A stretch of 64,000 bases of DNA from Methanogenium marinum (GCF_028912405.1 NZ_JAKELO010000002.1:496001-560000); one strand, 5' to 3'. Counted from the stretch's first letter, positions 52,431-62,096 are shown. Translations and numbers: made by a program. The notes: generated from the sequence alone by a model not told the origin.

Positions 52431-52875
52431 CCGCGTCCGGACGATCGCGGATTATCAGTTCGGGAGAGGGGCAGGAGTTGCCCTCTTCCCCGATGAATGT
52501 ACATTCAAACTCTCCACCACCAAGCGAATACGCTATGTGATGCTGGACAAAGTCCGTATCGCAACAGTCCGGGCACATGACGGACGATTCACCTTGTCCA
52601 TTGAAGGAGCGGAACGTCTCTGGCAGTTCCTGCCCGCGCCCGTCTACCGCGTTTCTGTCGCAGAAGAGGTGGCAGAGTTCATTATGAAAGGAAAGAATGC
52701 TATGGCAAAACATGTCATCGCAGCTGACCCGGACATTATGGCAGGAGATGAAGTCCTCGTTGTCACAGGCGATGATCAGCTCATCGGTACCGGGAATGCG
52801 CTTCTCTCAGGTGATGAGATGATGGCATTTAATTATGGTGGAGCAGTACAAGTACGGTCAGGAAGGTCGATTTAA
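52396..52875 (+). CDS. PUA-domain protein
   Basis: About 159 residues from a GTG at 52396 (with GAGGGG 10 bases upstream). The start is uncertain because the frame is open to 52372 inside the DHH gene. The C-terminal 75 residues are a PUA RNA-binding domain (AKHVIAADPDIMAGDEVLVVTGDDQLIGTGNALLSGDEM). The N-terminus has IADYQFGRGAGVALFP, seen in stand-alone archaeal PUA proteins. An RNA-modification partner is likely, but no catalytic part is present. Confidence 0.8.
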   Translation: MSTELSQNSAINRVRTIADYQFGRGAGVALFPDECTFKLSTTKRIRYVMLDKVRIATVRAHDGRFTLSIEGAERLWQFLPAPVYRVSVAEEVAEFIMKGKNAMAKHVIAADPDIMAGDEVLVVTGDDQLIGTGNALLSGDEMMAFNYGGAVQVRSGRSI

Positions 52876-53216
52876 TGATACCAGGAATGAATCCAAAAAA
52901 AATGAAACAGATGATGAAGCAGCTCGGCATGAAGATGGAAGACATCGAGGGTGTCGAGCGGGTGGTCATCTATACAACCGAGGGGGAATATGTCTTTGAT
53001 CCCGCAGAGGTCGTAGTCACCACAATGCAGGGCTCAAAGACCTACCAGTTGCAGGGCAGCGAGCCAGTATTCACGCCAAAAGATATGGAAATACCTGATG
53101 AAGATGTGATGCTTGTCACAGAACAGGCACAGGTCTCCCCTGAAGAAGCACGTGCTGCACTCAAAGGGGCAAAAGGCGAAATTGCAGAGGCAATTATCAG
53201 GCTCACCAGCGCATGA
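52875..53216 (+). CDS. nac: Nascent polypeptide-associated complex protein
   Basis: Archaeal NAC homodimer that binds the ribosome exit site. 113 residues: basic N-terminus (MNPKKMKQMMKQLGMKMEDIEGVERVVI), NAC beta-barrel domain, and C-terminal UBA (VSPEEARAALKGAKGEIAEAII). It starts on the last base of the previous stop (TAATG). Confidence 0.95.
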   Translation: MIPGMNPKKMKQMMKQLGMKMEDIEGVERVVIYTTEGEYVFDPAEVVVTTMQGSKTYQLQGSEPVFTPKDMEIPDEDVMLVTEQAQVSPEEARAALKGAKGEIAEAIIRLTSA

Positions 53217-53941
53217 TTAATACTGGCCAGCGAGTCCTTCTGATCTGGGAAGGAAAAGAGTATTACGTACGTGCAGGCGAAGGGACACTCTCAACTGACA
53301 AGGGGATTATTGATCTGAATGCCCTCCTGGATGCATCGCCAGGTGAGAACATAGAAACACACCTGGGAATCCCATTTTATATCAGAATACCCCGGCCGAC
53401 TGATTTTTTTTCCCACGCCCGACGTACTGGGGCACCGATGCTCCCAAAGGATATCGGAATGGTCTGTGCACTGACTGGCATGAACAGGAATGACGATGTT
53501 CTGGATGCAGGTACTGGCAGCGGGATTGCCTCAATCTTCTTCGGTGGTATTGCCAGAACTGTCACCACCTATGAAATCCGCGAGGAATTTGCAAAAGTCT
53601 GCCAGAAGAACATTCTGGAAGCAGGCCTCGAGAATGTTGAGGTCATTGCAGGTGACATGCTCGATGCAGAAGGAGAATATGACGTTGTCCATCTGGATCT
53701 GCAGATCACAGAGGCACACATTCGTCATGCTCATTCCCTGCTCAGACCAGGCGGTTATCTTGCCACCTACACACCGTTTCTGGAACAGACGTTCATTGTC
53801 ATGGACACAGCAGAACCACTCTTCACCGATGTCGTCTGCCATGAACTGATCGGGCGTGAACTGACTCGTACAAAACGAGGAACCCGCCCATCCACGCGCG
53901 TAAGTCACAGCGGATATATCACCGTTGCCCGGAAGAAATAA
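53213..53941 (+). CDS. trmI: tRNA (adenine-57/58-N1)-methyltransferase TrmI
   Basis: SAM-dependent methyltransferase, 242 residues. An N-terminal small beta domain (about 1-55) precedes the Rossmann fold with VLDAGTGSGIASIFFGG (SAM motif I) and TYEIREEFAKVCQKNI. MLPKDIGMVCALTGM and the end SGYITVARKK agree with the TrmI family. Overlaps nac by four bases. Confidence 0.9.
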   Translation: MINTGQRVLLIWEGKEYYVRAGEGTLSTDKGIIDLNALLDASPGENIETHLGIPFYIRIPRPTDFFSHARRTGAPMLPKDIGMVCALTGMNRNDDVLDAGTGSGIASIFFGGIARTVTTYEIREEFAKVCQKNILEAGLENVEVIAGDMLDAEGEYDVVHLDLQITEAHIRHAHSLLRPGGYLATYTPFLEQTFIVMDTAEPLFTDVVCHELIGRELTRTKRGTRPSTRVSHSGYITVARKK

Positions 53942-54109
53942 TACTTCCAGCCCATTTTTTCCCGCGCACAACCTGTCTGCAGGATACTTCTATTACCCCG
54001 AATCGCACATTATTAAATATGAATGAAATCGCAGACGGAGATGCCTGGTGCATTTCCCTGCGTATATTTCCATTCTTTTTTTGCCGTTACAACAGGAGGC
54101 AGGCCTCTG

Positions 54110-55003
54110 ATGAAAAACATCATATCAATAAAGGATTTTGACAGGGAGGAAATTGACAGCCTTCTTGCACGGGCAGGTGCAATTGATGCAGCACCGCAGA
54201 TACGAAAGACACTGGATGGAAAACAGGTCGCACTCCTCTTCTTTGAGCCAAGTACACGGACACGGATGTCATTTACATCCGCGGTGGCACGCCTTGGGGG
54301 CACGACAATCACCGTTGACAGTGTTGAGGGCAGTTCGATATCGAAGGGTGAAACACTGGCAGATACCGTACGAGTGGTGAGCAGTTATGTGGATGCCATC
54401 GTTCTGCGCCACCCAAAGGAGGGAGCGGCACGCCTGGCAAGTGAGTTTGCATCAGTGCCGGTGATAAATGCAGGAGACGGAGCAGGCCAGCACCCATCCC
54501 AGACCCTTCTTGATCTTTATACCATCCGCCAGTCGATGCCCCTTAAAGGCATCCACATCGGCCTTCTGGGTGACCTTAGATACGGAAGAACTACCCATTC
54601 ACTTGCCTATGCACTCTCCAATTATGATGTCACCATCCACACCATCGCACCCCCCACTCTTGAACTGCCGGAGAGTCTGGTGACTGAACTGCACAAACGC
54701 GGGTGCACAGTGCAGGAGCATGAAGATATCACAGAAGTTGTCCCGGATCTTGATGTGATGTACACCACACGAATCCAGCGGGAACGTTTCCCGGACGCGG
54801 CATCCTACTATAATGTAGCAGAGAGTTACCGCATCACACCAGAAATATTAGAAGGCCGCAAAGAAGGGATGATTATTCTTCACCCCCTGCCACGTGCAGG
54901 TGAAATCGACCCTCGCGTGGATGCCCTGCCCTGTGCACGCTACTTTGAACAGGCACGAAATGGGATACCGGTAAGAATGGCAATGCTTGAAGAGGTGATC
55001 TAA
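54110..55003 (+). CDS. pyrB: Aspartate carbamoyltransferase catalytic subunit
   Basis: Carbamoylates aspartate in pyrimidine synthesis. 297 residues from the ATG at 54110, with GGAGG upstream. The carbamoyl-phosphate loop is FFEPSTRTRMSF; HPSQTLLDLYTI and HPLPRAGEI follow. The frame is open to 54023 but those codons lie before the ribosome-binding site. pyrI follows by two bases. Confidence 0.96.
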   Translation: MKNIISIKDFDREEIDSLLARAGAIDAAPQIRKTLDGKQVALLFFEPSTRTRMSFTSAVARLGGTTITVDSVEGSSISKGETLADTVRVVSSYVDAIVLRHPKEGAARLASEFASVPVINAGDGAGQHPSQTLLDLYTIRQSMPLKGIHIGLLGDLRYGRTTHSLAYALSNYDVTIHTIAPPTLELPESLVTELHKRGCTVQEHEDITEVVPDLDVMYTTRIQRERFPDAASYYNVAESYRITPEILEGRKEGMIILHPLPRAGEIDPRVDALPCARYFEQARNGIPVRMAMLEEVI

Positions 55004-55005
55004 AA

Positions 55006-55476
55006 ATGGAGAATGAACCAAGGGGTCTCCTCATAAGCCCCATTAGAGACGGGACCGTGATTGACCATATCAGTGCCGGTGCCGCACTCACCGTCCTGCG
55101 GATGCTGGACATAACGGGTCAGACAGATGAAGAACTCTCCATTGCCACGAATGTGACCTCCATGACCAGCGGGCATGAGGGTAAAAAAGATATTGTCAAA
55201 GTGAGCAACAGGGAACTTTCAAAGGAGGAAGTGGACAGAATTGCGCTCATTTCACCCCATGCCACCATCAACATCATCCGTGACTATATTGTGGTCGAAA
55301 AGAAGGGTGTCGAAATACCAAAATTCCTTTCAGGGATTATAAGGTGCACCAATGCCGGGTGCATTACCAATGACAATGAACCCATAAAAAGTGCATTTGA
55401 AGTCACAGAGGAAGGCCTTCACTGCCTGTACTGTGACACCGTCATAACCACAAATCCCGAAAACCATATCATTTGA
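55006..55476 (+). CDS. pyrI: Aspartate carbamoyltransferase regulatory subunit
   Basis: Allosteric subunit that binds nucleotide effectors (CTP, ATP), 156 residues. The N-terminal effector-binding domain has IRDGTVIDHISAGAALTVLRML; the C-terminal zinc domain has C..NAGC...CLYC. Its end overlaps coaD on the other strand by eight bases. Confidence 0.96.
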   Translation: MENEPRGLLISPIRDGTVIDHISAGAALTVLRMLDITGQTDEELSIATNVTSMTSGHEGKKDIVKVSNRELSKEEVDRIALISPHATINIIRDYIVVEKKGVEIPKFLSGIIRCTNAGCITNDNEPIKSAFEVTEEGLHCLYCDTVITTNPENHII

Positions 55477-55927
55477 TCATCCGCCCGTGGTCATCAATTT
55501 CACCCCGGTGTATCCGGGTGCTTGATATCCATCTCCCGTCATCGGCGAGGACACAGGTGATCTGGTGAATATCCACCTTTTTTCTGCCACGTTCTTTTCT
55601 CAGACGATTGATCTCAAGACTCACCGGAAATGTCTCCTCACTGACGACAAGAGCATCAAAATCGGTGTCGAGGGTAGCACCGTATCTGTCCTCAAGGGGA
55701 ATAACATTCCAGGTTGCCGAATACCCGGAATCACGGATAAATGCATCAAGGCTTTTTTTGCGCACTTCATACGATAAAATCGGATGATTTTTTCCACCTG
55801 CGAACGCATCAGTGGAAAGACCGACAATAACGTGCCCGTTTTTCCCGGCAAGCTCAAATGAACGGGATATGAGCTTTTTATGGCCGTCGTGCAGCGGGCT
55901 GAAAGTGCCCCCTACCATAATCTTCAT
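55469..55927 (-). CDS. coaD: Phosphopantetheine adenylyltransferase (archaeal CoaD)
   Basis: Adds AMP to 4'-phosphopantetheine in CoA synthesis. 152 residues: GGTFSPLHDGHKKLI with the HxGH motif (HDGH), and WISSTRIHRGE at the C-terminus. The archaeal type lies apart from bacterial CoaD. It diverges from the carbonic anhydrase gene by 30 bases. Confidence 0.9.
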   Translation of the reverse strand: MKIMVGGTFSPLHDGHKKLISRSFELAGKNGHVIVGLSTDAFAGGKNHPILSYEVRKKSLDAFIRDSGYSATWNVIPLEDRYGATLDTDFDALVVSEETFPVSLEINRLRKERGRKKVDIHQITCVLADDGRWISSTRIHRGEIDDHGRMIK

Positions 55928-55957
55928 TGGAGCGTGACGTTAAACGTATAACCTATT

Positions 55958-56449
55958 ATGAATAGCGATACTTCTGCCGGGATACCTGCATTTATTGCCG
56001 GAAATGCAACCGTGACCGGAGATGTCAGCATCGCAGATGATGTCAGCATCTGGTACGGCGCAGTCATCAGGGCCGATAAAGACCAAATTACCATCCACGC
56101 AGGTTCAAATATACAGGACAATGCTGTTGTTCACACCACCACCGGGTGCCCGGTTTCCATTGGCAAAGATGTATCTGTCGGCCATGGTGCCATCATCCAT
56201 GGTGCAGTAATACAGGACAGAGTACTGGTAGGGATGGGCGCTATCGTGATGAATAACGCAGTCATAGGAGAAGACAGCATTATTGCAGCAGGATCTGTTG
56301 TGACGGAAGGAAAAGAGATACCCCCACGATCCCTTGTGATGGGCGTACCAGGCAAAGTGATACGAGAGGCATCAGAAGAACAGATCAGCAATATCCTGAA
56401 GAATGCCCATTCCTATGTTAAACTGGGGAGGGATACGAACAATGGCTGA
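55958..56449 (+). CDS. Gamma-class carbonic anhydrase-like protein
   Basis: 163 residues of left-handed beta-helix hexapeptide repeats. The three metal histidines of the gamma carbonic anhydrases can be seen at about 59 (NAVVHT), 76 and 81 (VGHGAIIHG). The catalytic Glu loop of Cam itself is absent, as in many CamH-like proteins, so activity is uncertain. Its end overlaps the HdrA-like start by eight bases. Confidence 0.87.
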   Translation: MNSDTSAGIPAFIAGNATVTGDVSIADDVSIWYGAVIRADKDQITIHAGSNIQDNAVVHTTTGCPVSIGKDVSVGHGAIIHGAVIQDRVLVGMGAIVMNNAVIGEDSIIAAGSVVTEGKEIPPRSLVMGVPGKVIREASEEQISNILKNAHSYVKLGRDTNNG

Positions 56450-57716
56450 AGTGGCAGTCATCGGCGGTGGGGTGGCCGGCATCCAGGCAGCCCTTGATAT
56501 AGCAGATCATGGTGTCAGAGTACACCTGATAGAACGTGAACCGTCCATTGGGGGCCATATGGCCCAACTGGACAAGACATTCCCCACAAACGACTGTTCA
56601 ATGTGCATTCTCTCCCCGAAGATGGTGGATATTGCCCGCCACCCGAATGTGATTGTCCACACCCTCACTGAGGTCACCGGCATCACCGGAGACGTAGGCA
56701 ATTTTACGATAACAGCTATCCGTCACCCACGATATGTCGATGAGAACACCTGCAACGGCTGCGGAGACTGCACCGAAATATGTCCGGTGGAGGTCTACAA
56801 TGAATTTGATGCAGGAGTGGGCGTAAGGAAAGCAATCTACAAACCGCACCCACAGGCAGTTCCCGACATCACGATTCGTGATGCAGTTCACTGCATTGAC
56901 TGTGGTCTCTGCTATGACATCTGTGGCAAGGACTCCATCTTCCGGGAGGAGGAAGAAAAAGAGATCACGCTCCATGTTGCCTCTGTCGTCATTGCAACCG
57001 GCTTCCGTACCTTTGATGCTGATAAGAAGACGGAATTCGGGTATCTTCGCCACCCGGATGTTATCACCAGCCTTGAATTTGAACGACTCATCAACGCGAG
57101 CGGCCCTACCGGCGGAAAGATTAAACGCCTCTCTGACGGAAAGGCACCTGACCACATCGTATTTATCCAGTGTTTCGGATCACGTGACATTCCTGCGAAA
57201 CGACCATACTGTTCAGGTGTCTGCTGCATGTATGCGGTAAAGAACGCTATTCTCATCAAGGAGAAAAACCCGGATACCAGAGTCACCATCTGCTATATGG
57301 ACATCCGTGCCTATGGGAAGGGATACGAGGAATACTATGTCCGGGCACAGGAACTGGGAGTTCGTTTCCTGAGGGGTCGTCCGGGAGAAATTATCCGGAC
57401 AAAAGATGGGATGATAATTCCGGTTGAAAACACGGAAACGTCAGAACTGGAAACACTGGAGCCTGGACTGGTAGTACTCTCTGTTGGCCTTGAACCAGCG
57501 GACGGAGCAGCAGAACTTGCAGAAAAATTTGGAATCGAACTGGATGAAAACGGATTTTTCGAGCAGGAAGATATGAAATGCGCACCAGTCAAAACCGTAC
57601 GCCCGGGAATCTACATTGCAGGTGCAGCTGTTGCGCCAAAGGATATCCCCGACAGTGTGACACAGGGAGAAGCAGCAGCAATGCGAGCGTTCCTGGACAC
57701 AGTCACCGCAGAGTAG
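56442..57716 (+). CDS. HdrA-like flavo-iron-sulfur protein
   Basis: About 424 residues from the ATG at 56442. An FAD-binding GxGxxG (GGGVAGIQAALD) opens the protein. Two ferredoxin-type clusters follow: C104 xx C107 xx C110 xxx C114 and C151 xx C154 xx C157 xxx C161. A cysteine pair (DCSMC) lies at about 52-55. It lacks the additional domains of the longest HdrA proteins. The family takes part in flavin-based electron transfer, and partners HdrB and HdrC are not nearby, so its partner here is unknown. The frame is open to 56403. Confidence 0.87.
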   Translation: MAEVAVIGGGVAGIQAALDIADHGVRVHLIEREPSIGGHMAQLDKTFPTNDCSMCILSPKMVDIARHPNVIVHTLTEVTGITGDVGNFTITAIRHPRYVDENTCNGCGDCTEICPVEVYNEFDAGVGVRKAIYKPHPQAVPDITIRDAVHCIDCGLCYDICGKDSIFREEEEKEITLHVASVVIATGFRTFDADKKTEFGYLRHPDVITSLEFERLINASGPTGGKIKRLSDGKAPDHIVFIQCFGSRDIPAKRPYCSGVCCMYAVKNAILIKEKNPDTRVTICYMDIRAYGKGYEEYYVRAQELGVRFLRGRPGEIIRTKDGMIIPVENTETSELETLEPGLVVLSVGLEPADGAAELAEKFGIELDENGFFEQEDMKCAPVKTVRPGIYIAGAAVAPKDIPDSVTQGEAAAMRAFLDTVTAE

Positions 57717-57725
57717 GAGTACTCA

Positions 57726-58763
57726 ATGCGAACAATAACATGGAACACTGAGGGACGATGCCTCACATACATTAACCAGACACGCCTGCCTGCGGAGCTG
57801 GTGACCGTAGAGACACAGTCAGTCTCACGCCTTGCAGACGGCATACGCCGTCTCGAAGTCCGTGGTGCACCTGCACTGGGAGTTGCTGGTGGATACGGGG
57901 CGGCCCTCTCCTGTTTCTCACATAAGAATGAAGGAACCTTTCAGGGGTTCTGCCATGCAGTCAAATCGGATGCAGCATTCCTCAGGGCAACCCGACCAAC
58001 AGCAGTCAACCTGGGATGGGGCATCGACCGTGTACTGCAGAATGCAATGGCAGAAGATACACCTGCAGCAGCATATGAGGCAGCGTTGCAGGAGGCACAG
58101 GTCATCGAAGCAGAGGATATCGCACTCTGCCACCGCATCGGTGCATATGGAGCATCTCTGCTGCCTGATACCTGCACCGTCCTGACACACTGCAATGCAG
58201 GAGCCCTTGCCTGCGTTGAATGGGGTACGGCACTGGGCGTCATCCGCTCTGCTGTTGAAGCAGGCAAGAACATATCTGTTCTTTCCTGTGAAACACGCCC
58301 CTTAAATCAGGGATCACGCCTCACAGCATATGAACTTCATGCGGACGGCATACCGGTTAAAACCATTCCTGACTCTGCAGCAGCACACCTTATGAGGAAA
58401 GGTATGATTGATGCGGTAGTGGTCGGTGCTGACCGGATTACCCCGGATGCGGTATTCAATAAGATAGGGACCTATATGCATGCCGTATGTGCACACCACC
58501 ATTCCATCCCCTTCTATGTGGCAGCACCCTATTCAACTCTTGACAATAGCAGGAATGAGGCGGATGTAATAATTGAAGAACGTGTACGTGATGAACTGGC
58601 CGTATGTGGCACCCGTAAGCTGATGCCGGACGGAGTTGAAACCATAAATCCCGCCTTTGACGCAACCCCCCTAGCCCTCATAACTGCAATCATTACTGAC
58701 AAGGGAATTATTCGGCAGCCCTATACTGAACTGGCGGGCCAGGATGGCAGGAACAGACCATGA
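57726..58763 (+). CDS. mtnA: S-methyl-5-thioribose-1-phosphate isomerase
   Basis: 345 residues, close to bacterial MtnA: LEVRGAPALGVAGGYG, LTHCNAGALACVEWGTALGVI (active cysteine in HCNAG) and VVVGADRITPDAVFNKIGTY. In methanogens it recycles methylthioribose or 5-deoxyribose phosphates. The end overlaps the DUF116 gene by four bases (ATGA). Confidence 0.93.
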   Translation: MRTITWNTEGRCLTYINQTRLPAELVTVETQSVSRLADGIRRLEVRGAPALGVAGGYGAALSCFSHKNEGTFQGFCHAVKSDAAFLRATRPTAVNLGWGIDRVLQNAMAEDTPAAAYEAALQEAQVIEAEDIALCHRIGAYGASLLPDTCTVLTHCNAGALACVEWGTALGVIRSAVEAGKNISVLSCETRPLNQGSRLTAYELHADGIPVKTIPDSAAAHLMRKGMIDAVVVGADRITPDAVFNKIGTYMHAVCAHHHSIPFYVAAPYSTLDNSRNEADVIIEERVRDELAVCGTRKLMPDGVETINPAFDATPLALITAIITDKGIIRQPYTELAGQDGRNRP

Positions 58764-59467
58764 GCGCAGAATACCTTAACCCGACGGTTGTTGTCGGCAC
58801 ACCGTGGTGGGACCAGTTGATCTATCTCATCGGGGAAGTGACTCTGCTCATCTTCCTTTTTATGATCATCGTCCCGCTCATCATGAGTGCCATCATCCTT
58901 CTTTCTATCCATAACCGCCATTTTTATGCCCCCCGTCTGCTCAAGGCGGGACTCGTGATGACGGAAGGGATGATTAAGGCATTTTGTCGTTTTTTTGGCC
59001 TGGAAGATCAGGAACTGATGGCATTTTTCATCCACCTGCACAACACCCTCTCCACGACATCGTTCGAGGCAGTGCCGGTGGAAGAGCGTGCGATATTCAT
59101 CCCGCAGTGCATGCGGGCAGCAGACTGCCCGGCGCACCTCACCCCCGAAGGAATTATCTGCCGGCGGTGCGGCAGATGTGAAGTCGGGGAGAATATTGAT
59201 CACCTTGAGGCAATTGGATATCGTGTCTGGGTTGCACCCGGCTCAACACTCATCAAACGGATGTTCAAAAAGTACCACCCCACTGCAATCATCGGCATCG
59301 GATGCCTGATGGAAGTAAAAGAGGGCCTTGAGATGTGCGACAAGGCAGGTATCATCGGCATGGGAGTTGTTACCATCAAAGACGGGTGTGTGGAAACAGC
59401 CGTCAACTGGCAGGATGTCTATGACGTGGCACTGCTTGGTACAGAAAATGTAGATACGGCCATCTAA
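58760..59467 (+). CDS. DUF116 membrane protein
   Basis: 235 residues. Two N-terminal hydrophobic spans (about 20-50) precede a cytosolic part with four cysteine-rich motifs: PQCMRAADCPA and CRRCGRCEVG, then IIGIGCLMEVKEGLEMC. These cysteines may bind a metal or cluster. The function is unknown in the literature that I know. It converges on the polymer-forming protein gene by four bases. Confidence 0.85.
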   Translation: MSAEYLNPTVVVGTPWWDQLIYLIGEVTLLIFLFMIIVPLIMSAIILLSIHNRHFYAPRLLKAGLVMTEGMIKAFCRFFGLEDQELMAFFIHLHNTLSTTSFEAVPVEERAIFIPQCMRAADCPAHLTPEGIICRRCGRCEVGENIDHLEAIGYRVWVAPGSTLIKRMFKKYHPTAIIGIGCLMEVKEGLEMCDKAGIIGMGVVTIKDGCVETAVNWQDVYDVALLGTENVDTAI

Positions 59468-59880
59468 GGGCCGTTTCCAACCACTTTTACGTTTCTTCCG
59501 GTAAGTTTTCCAGATTTAATCTTTCCACACACAAATATTGTCTCATCAGAGGAGACTTCCCCAACCTGCACACCGGGGCGCAAAGTGATGTTCCCTCCGG
59601 CGTGCAGACTGCGGATACGGGCTTCATCACAAATGATCACATCCTCTATAACATTGAGTAAACCCTTGATGCGCACCTGATTTCCAATGACTGCATTATC
59701 ACAAGTGACATCTCCTCCTACCGTAGAACGCGGGCCGAGTTCAAGAGAACCCCCCACATCAAGGCGCCCCCAGAAGTGGGTGTCAGGGGCTACAATAAAA
59801 TTGCCGGGTATCTGCACATTACCGTCAAAGAAGGATCCCTTTGGTGCAATGAAACTGTCTCCCTGCCGGTAAACTTTCAT
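59464..59880 (-). CDS. Bactofilin-like polymer-forming protein
   Basis: 138 residues of short beta-helix repeats, with IPGNFIVAPDTHFWGRLDVGGSLELGPRSTVGGDVTC and similar Gly/Val-rich turns through about residue 125. Such proteins polymerise in bacteria; the archaeal relatives' role is unknown. No signal sequence or membrane span. One of two convergent ends here. Confidence 0.78.
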   Translation of the reverse strand: MKVYRQGDSFIAPKGSFFDGNVQIPGNFIVAPDTHFWGRLDVGGSLELGPRSTVGGDVTCDNAVIGNQVRIKGLLNVIEDVIICDEARIRSLHAGGNITLRPGVQVGEVSSDETIFVCGKIKSGKLTGRNVKVVGNGP

Positions 59881-59937
59881 TGATTAGGTTTCCCATTTCA
59901 AAGATTATTAATTATACTCTCTGCTTCTGCCGAAGAG

Positions 59938-60780
59938 TCATCCAATCATGGCCCAGAGGATAAATAATGCGAGAACAGCAAACATTCCAGTTTTAAGCGA
60001 TTTTGTCGCGCCGGATTTCCTGACACAGGCAGATGTCGAACACCTGAGGGAAGATGCCACCGCAGAAAGGATTACCAAATCGGCCACAACAATTGTGACA
60101 AGATACCACACTCCCCACCAGGGCACAATGGGCAAAATACTGAGAACGACTGCTCCCGCCGCAAGGACAGCCGCTACACGGCAGGAAGTGAGGACACCGG
60201 TGACCATGGGAAGGGTACGGACACCCCCTGCCTGATCACCTTCGATATCCTCTGCATCCTTCAGGATCTCACGCGCCATCATTGGGAAAAAGACGATGCC
60301 TGCAATGGGGAGATTCAGAAGAATACCGTCCATACCTCCTGAAGCACCCCCAAAAAGAAAGATACTTCCGGACAGATATGAGACAGCGAAATTACCCACA
60401 AGAGGCACACCCTTCAGCCTCGCTGCATAGGCTATCAAAATTATGGAATTGACGCAGGCAAAACCAAAACAAAACGGATGGACAAATGCCGCACAGATGA
60501 TACCCGAAAGGAAGAGAACAGCACTGAAGATGGCTGCACCCCTTACACTAACAGCAGCGGAGGGAATCGGCCTTTCCGGACGATTAATGGCGTCAATTTC
60601 ACGATCAAAATAGTCATTGACTGCGTTTCCCGCACCGGTAATGCAGAATACTGCCAAAACAAGCAGGAGCATGGCAGGAGTCAGCTCCATCCCTGCGACA
60701 AGCACTCCAAGCAGGACGGCAATGCCTGCGACAAGCGCATTGACAGGACGTATGATCTGCAGATATCCGCGAAGACTCAT
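59938..60780 (-). CDS. Digeranylgeranylglyceryl phosphate synthase (UbiA family)
   Basis: Adds the second geranylgeranyl chain in archaeal membrane lipid synthesis. 280 residues, about eight membrane spans; the prenyl-diphosphate motif is NAVNDYFDREIDAINRPERPIPS (about residues 50-72), and a second DAEDIEGD (about 176-183). The length is right for DGGGPS. Other UbiA enzymes cannot be ruled out by eye. Confidence 0.88.
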   Translation of the reverse strand: MSLRGYLQIIRPVNALVAGIAVLLGVLVAGMELTPAMLLLVLAVFCITGAGNAVNDYFDREIDAINRPERPIPSAAVSVRGAAIFSAVLFLSGIICAAFVHPFCFGFACVNSIILIAYAARLKGVPLVGNFAVSYLSGSIFLFGGASGGMDGILLNLPIAGIVFFPMMAREILKDAEDIEGDQAGGVRTLPMVTGVLTSCRVAAVLAAGAVVLSILPIVPWWGVWYLVTIVVADLVILSAVASSLRCSTSACVRKSGATKSLKTGMFAVLALFILWAMIG

Positions 60781-60837
60781 GTATCAAAATCCTATACAGT
60801 TCATTTCGGATTAATTTTGTCTAAAATAAATGGAGAA

Positions 60838-60912
60838 CGGGCTTGAGGGGATTTGAACCCCTGATCATTAACTTAGGAGGCTAACGCCTTATCCAGACTA
60901 GGCCACAAGCCC
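60838..60912 (-). tRNA. tRNA-Arg(CCT)
   Basis: Folds on the minus strand as 75 nt: GGGCTTG acceptor, anticodon stem TTAGC/GTTAA, loop CTCCTAA (anticodon CCT), T-loop TTCAAAT, discriminator G. No intron and no encoded CCA. The sequence AGGTATAAGA at 60941-60950 could be its TATA box, shared with trm1. Confidence 0.93.
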
Positions 60913-60977
60913 ATACGTGCCTATAACCTTCATCATCAGAAGGTATAAGATTTCCGAACCACCACGTTTCTGGAACG

Positions 60978-62096
60978 ATGAGTGACAGAGAGGTTTTGGA
61001 AGGGAGCACCCGGTTTTTCATACCGGAACAGGACGAAAACAGTTCATTCCCACCCGGAAGTGCAGCGGTTTTCTTTAATGACCGAATGAGGCTGAACCGT
61101 GACAGCACAAATTACCTTCTCCGTCAGCTGGACGTATCATCATACTTTGATGCAATGGCAGCGTCCGGCGTCCGCGGACTGAGAGTGGCTCACGAATGTG
61201 GCATCCCCGTCACGATTAATGATTACAGCCCGGAGGCAGCAGCCCTTATCCGGAAGAATGCAGCCATGTACCCGGAGAATGAGATCACTGTTACAGAAGA
61301 GGACTGCAGAGCGGTGATGCTGAGACAGCGGTTTGATGTTGTAGACCTGGACCCATTTGGTACACCAGCACCGTTTGTAGATATCGCAGCCACCAGCGCA
61401 CGCCATTATCTCTTTGTCACTGCAACCGACACTGCACCCCTTTGTGGAGCACACCTGAAGGCAGGCATTCGCCGATATGGCGCCCGCCCAATGAACACAG
61501 AATACCACAGTGAGGTGGGCCTGCGCTTACTTCTTGGATTTGTCGTGCGCGAGACAGTAAAATATGACAGGGGGATTGAACCGCTCTTCTGCTTTGCGCG
61601 GGAGCACTTCGTCCGCCTCCACCTGCGCATGACAAATGGTGCAGGCAAGGGTGATATGGCGCTCAAAAACATCGGCTACATTCACCAGTGCCCTGCATGC
61701 CCATGGCGGATGACAGAAACCGCCTTCCTCCCATCTGTGCAGGAATGTCCGGAGTGCGGTGCTAAGATGAGCAGGATTGGGCCCCTCTGGGTCGGCCCCA
61801 TCAACAACCATGAGGTGCTTACGCAACTGGCAGCAGATCTGGATGCAGACGGTATGGGAGAGAGTGTACTCGCACGGCTGGTCACAATCCTAGACGGAGA
61901 ACTTCCCACACCAGCGTTTTATAATTACCACCGGCTTGCCAAACACTGGCGGATCTCACCGTCTCCTGCAGACGATGTCATTGCAACCATCCGTGATGCA
62001 GGATACCAGGCATCACGGACCCATTACGATGGACGGGGAATAAAAACAGATGCACCCCTGCATGTTCTTAGGGATGCAATAACTACGCGCGGGTAA
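60978..62096 (+). CDS. trm1: tRNA (guanine-26-N2)-dimethyltransferase Trm1
   Basis: Makes N2,N2-dimethylguanosine at position 26 of tRNA. 372 residues: YFDAMAASGVRGLRVAHECG (SAM motif), DVVDLDPFGTPAPFVDIAA (catalytic), and a C-terminal zinc region (CPACPWRM...CPECGAKM). Its start is 66 bases from tRNA-Arg on the other strand. The end overlaps the DRG gene by 14 bases. Confidence 0.95.
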   Translation: MSDREVLEGSTRFFIPEQDENSSFPPGSAAVFFNDRMRLNRDSTNYLLRQLDVSSYFDAMAASGVRGLRVAHECGIPVTINDYSPEAAALIRKNAAMYPENEITVTEEDCRAVMLRQRFDVVDLDPFGTPAPFVDIAATSARHYLFVTATDTAPLCGAHLKAGIRRYGARPMNTEYHSEVGLRLLLGFVVRETVKYDRGIEPLFCFAREHFVRLHLRMTNGAGKGDMALKNIGYIHQCPACPWRMTETAFLPSVQECPECGAKMSRIGPLWVGPINNHEVLTQLAADLDADGMGESVLARLVTILDGELPTPAFYNYHRLAKHWRISPSPADDVIATIRDAGYQASRTHYDGRGIKTDAPLHVLRDAITTRG

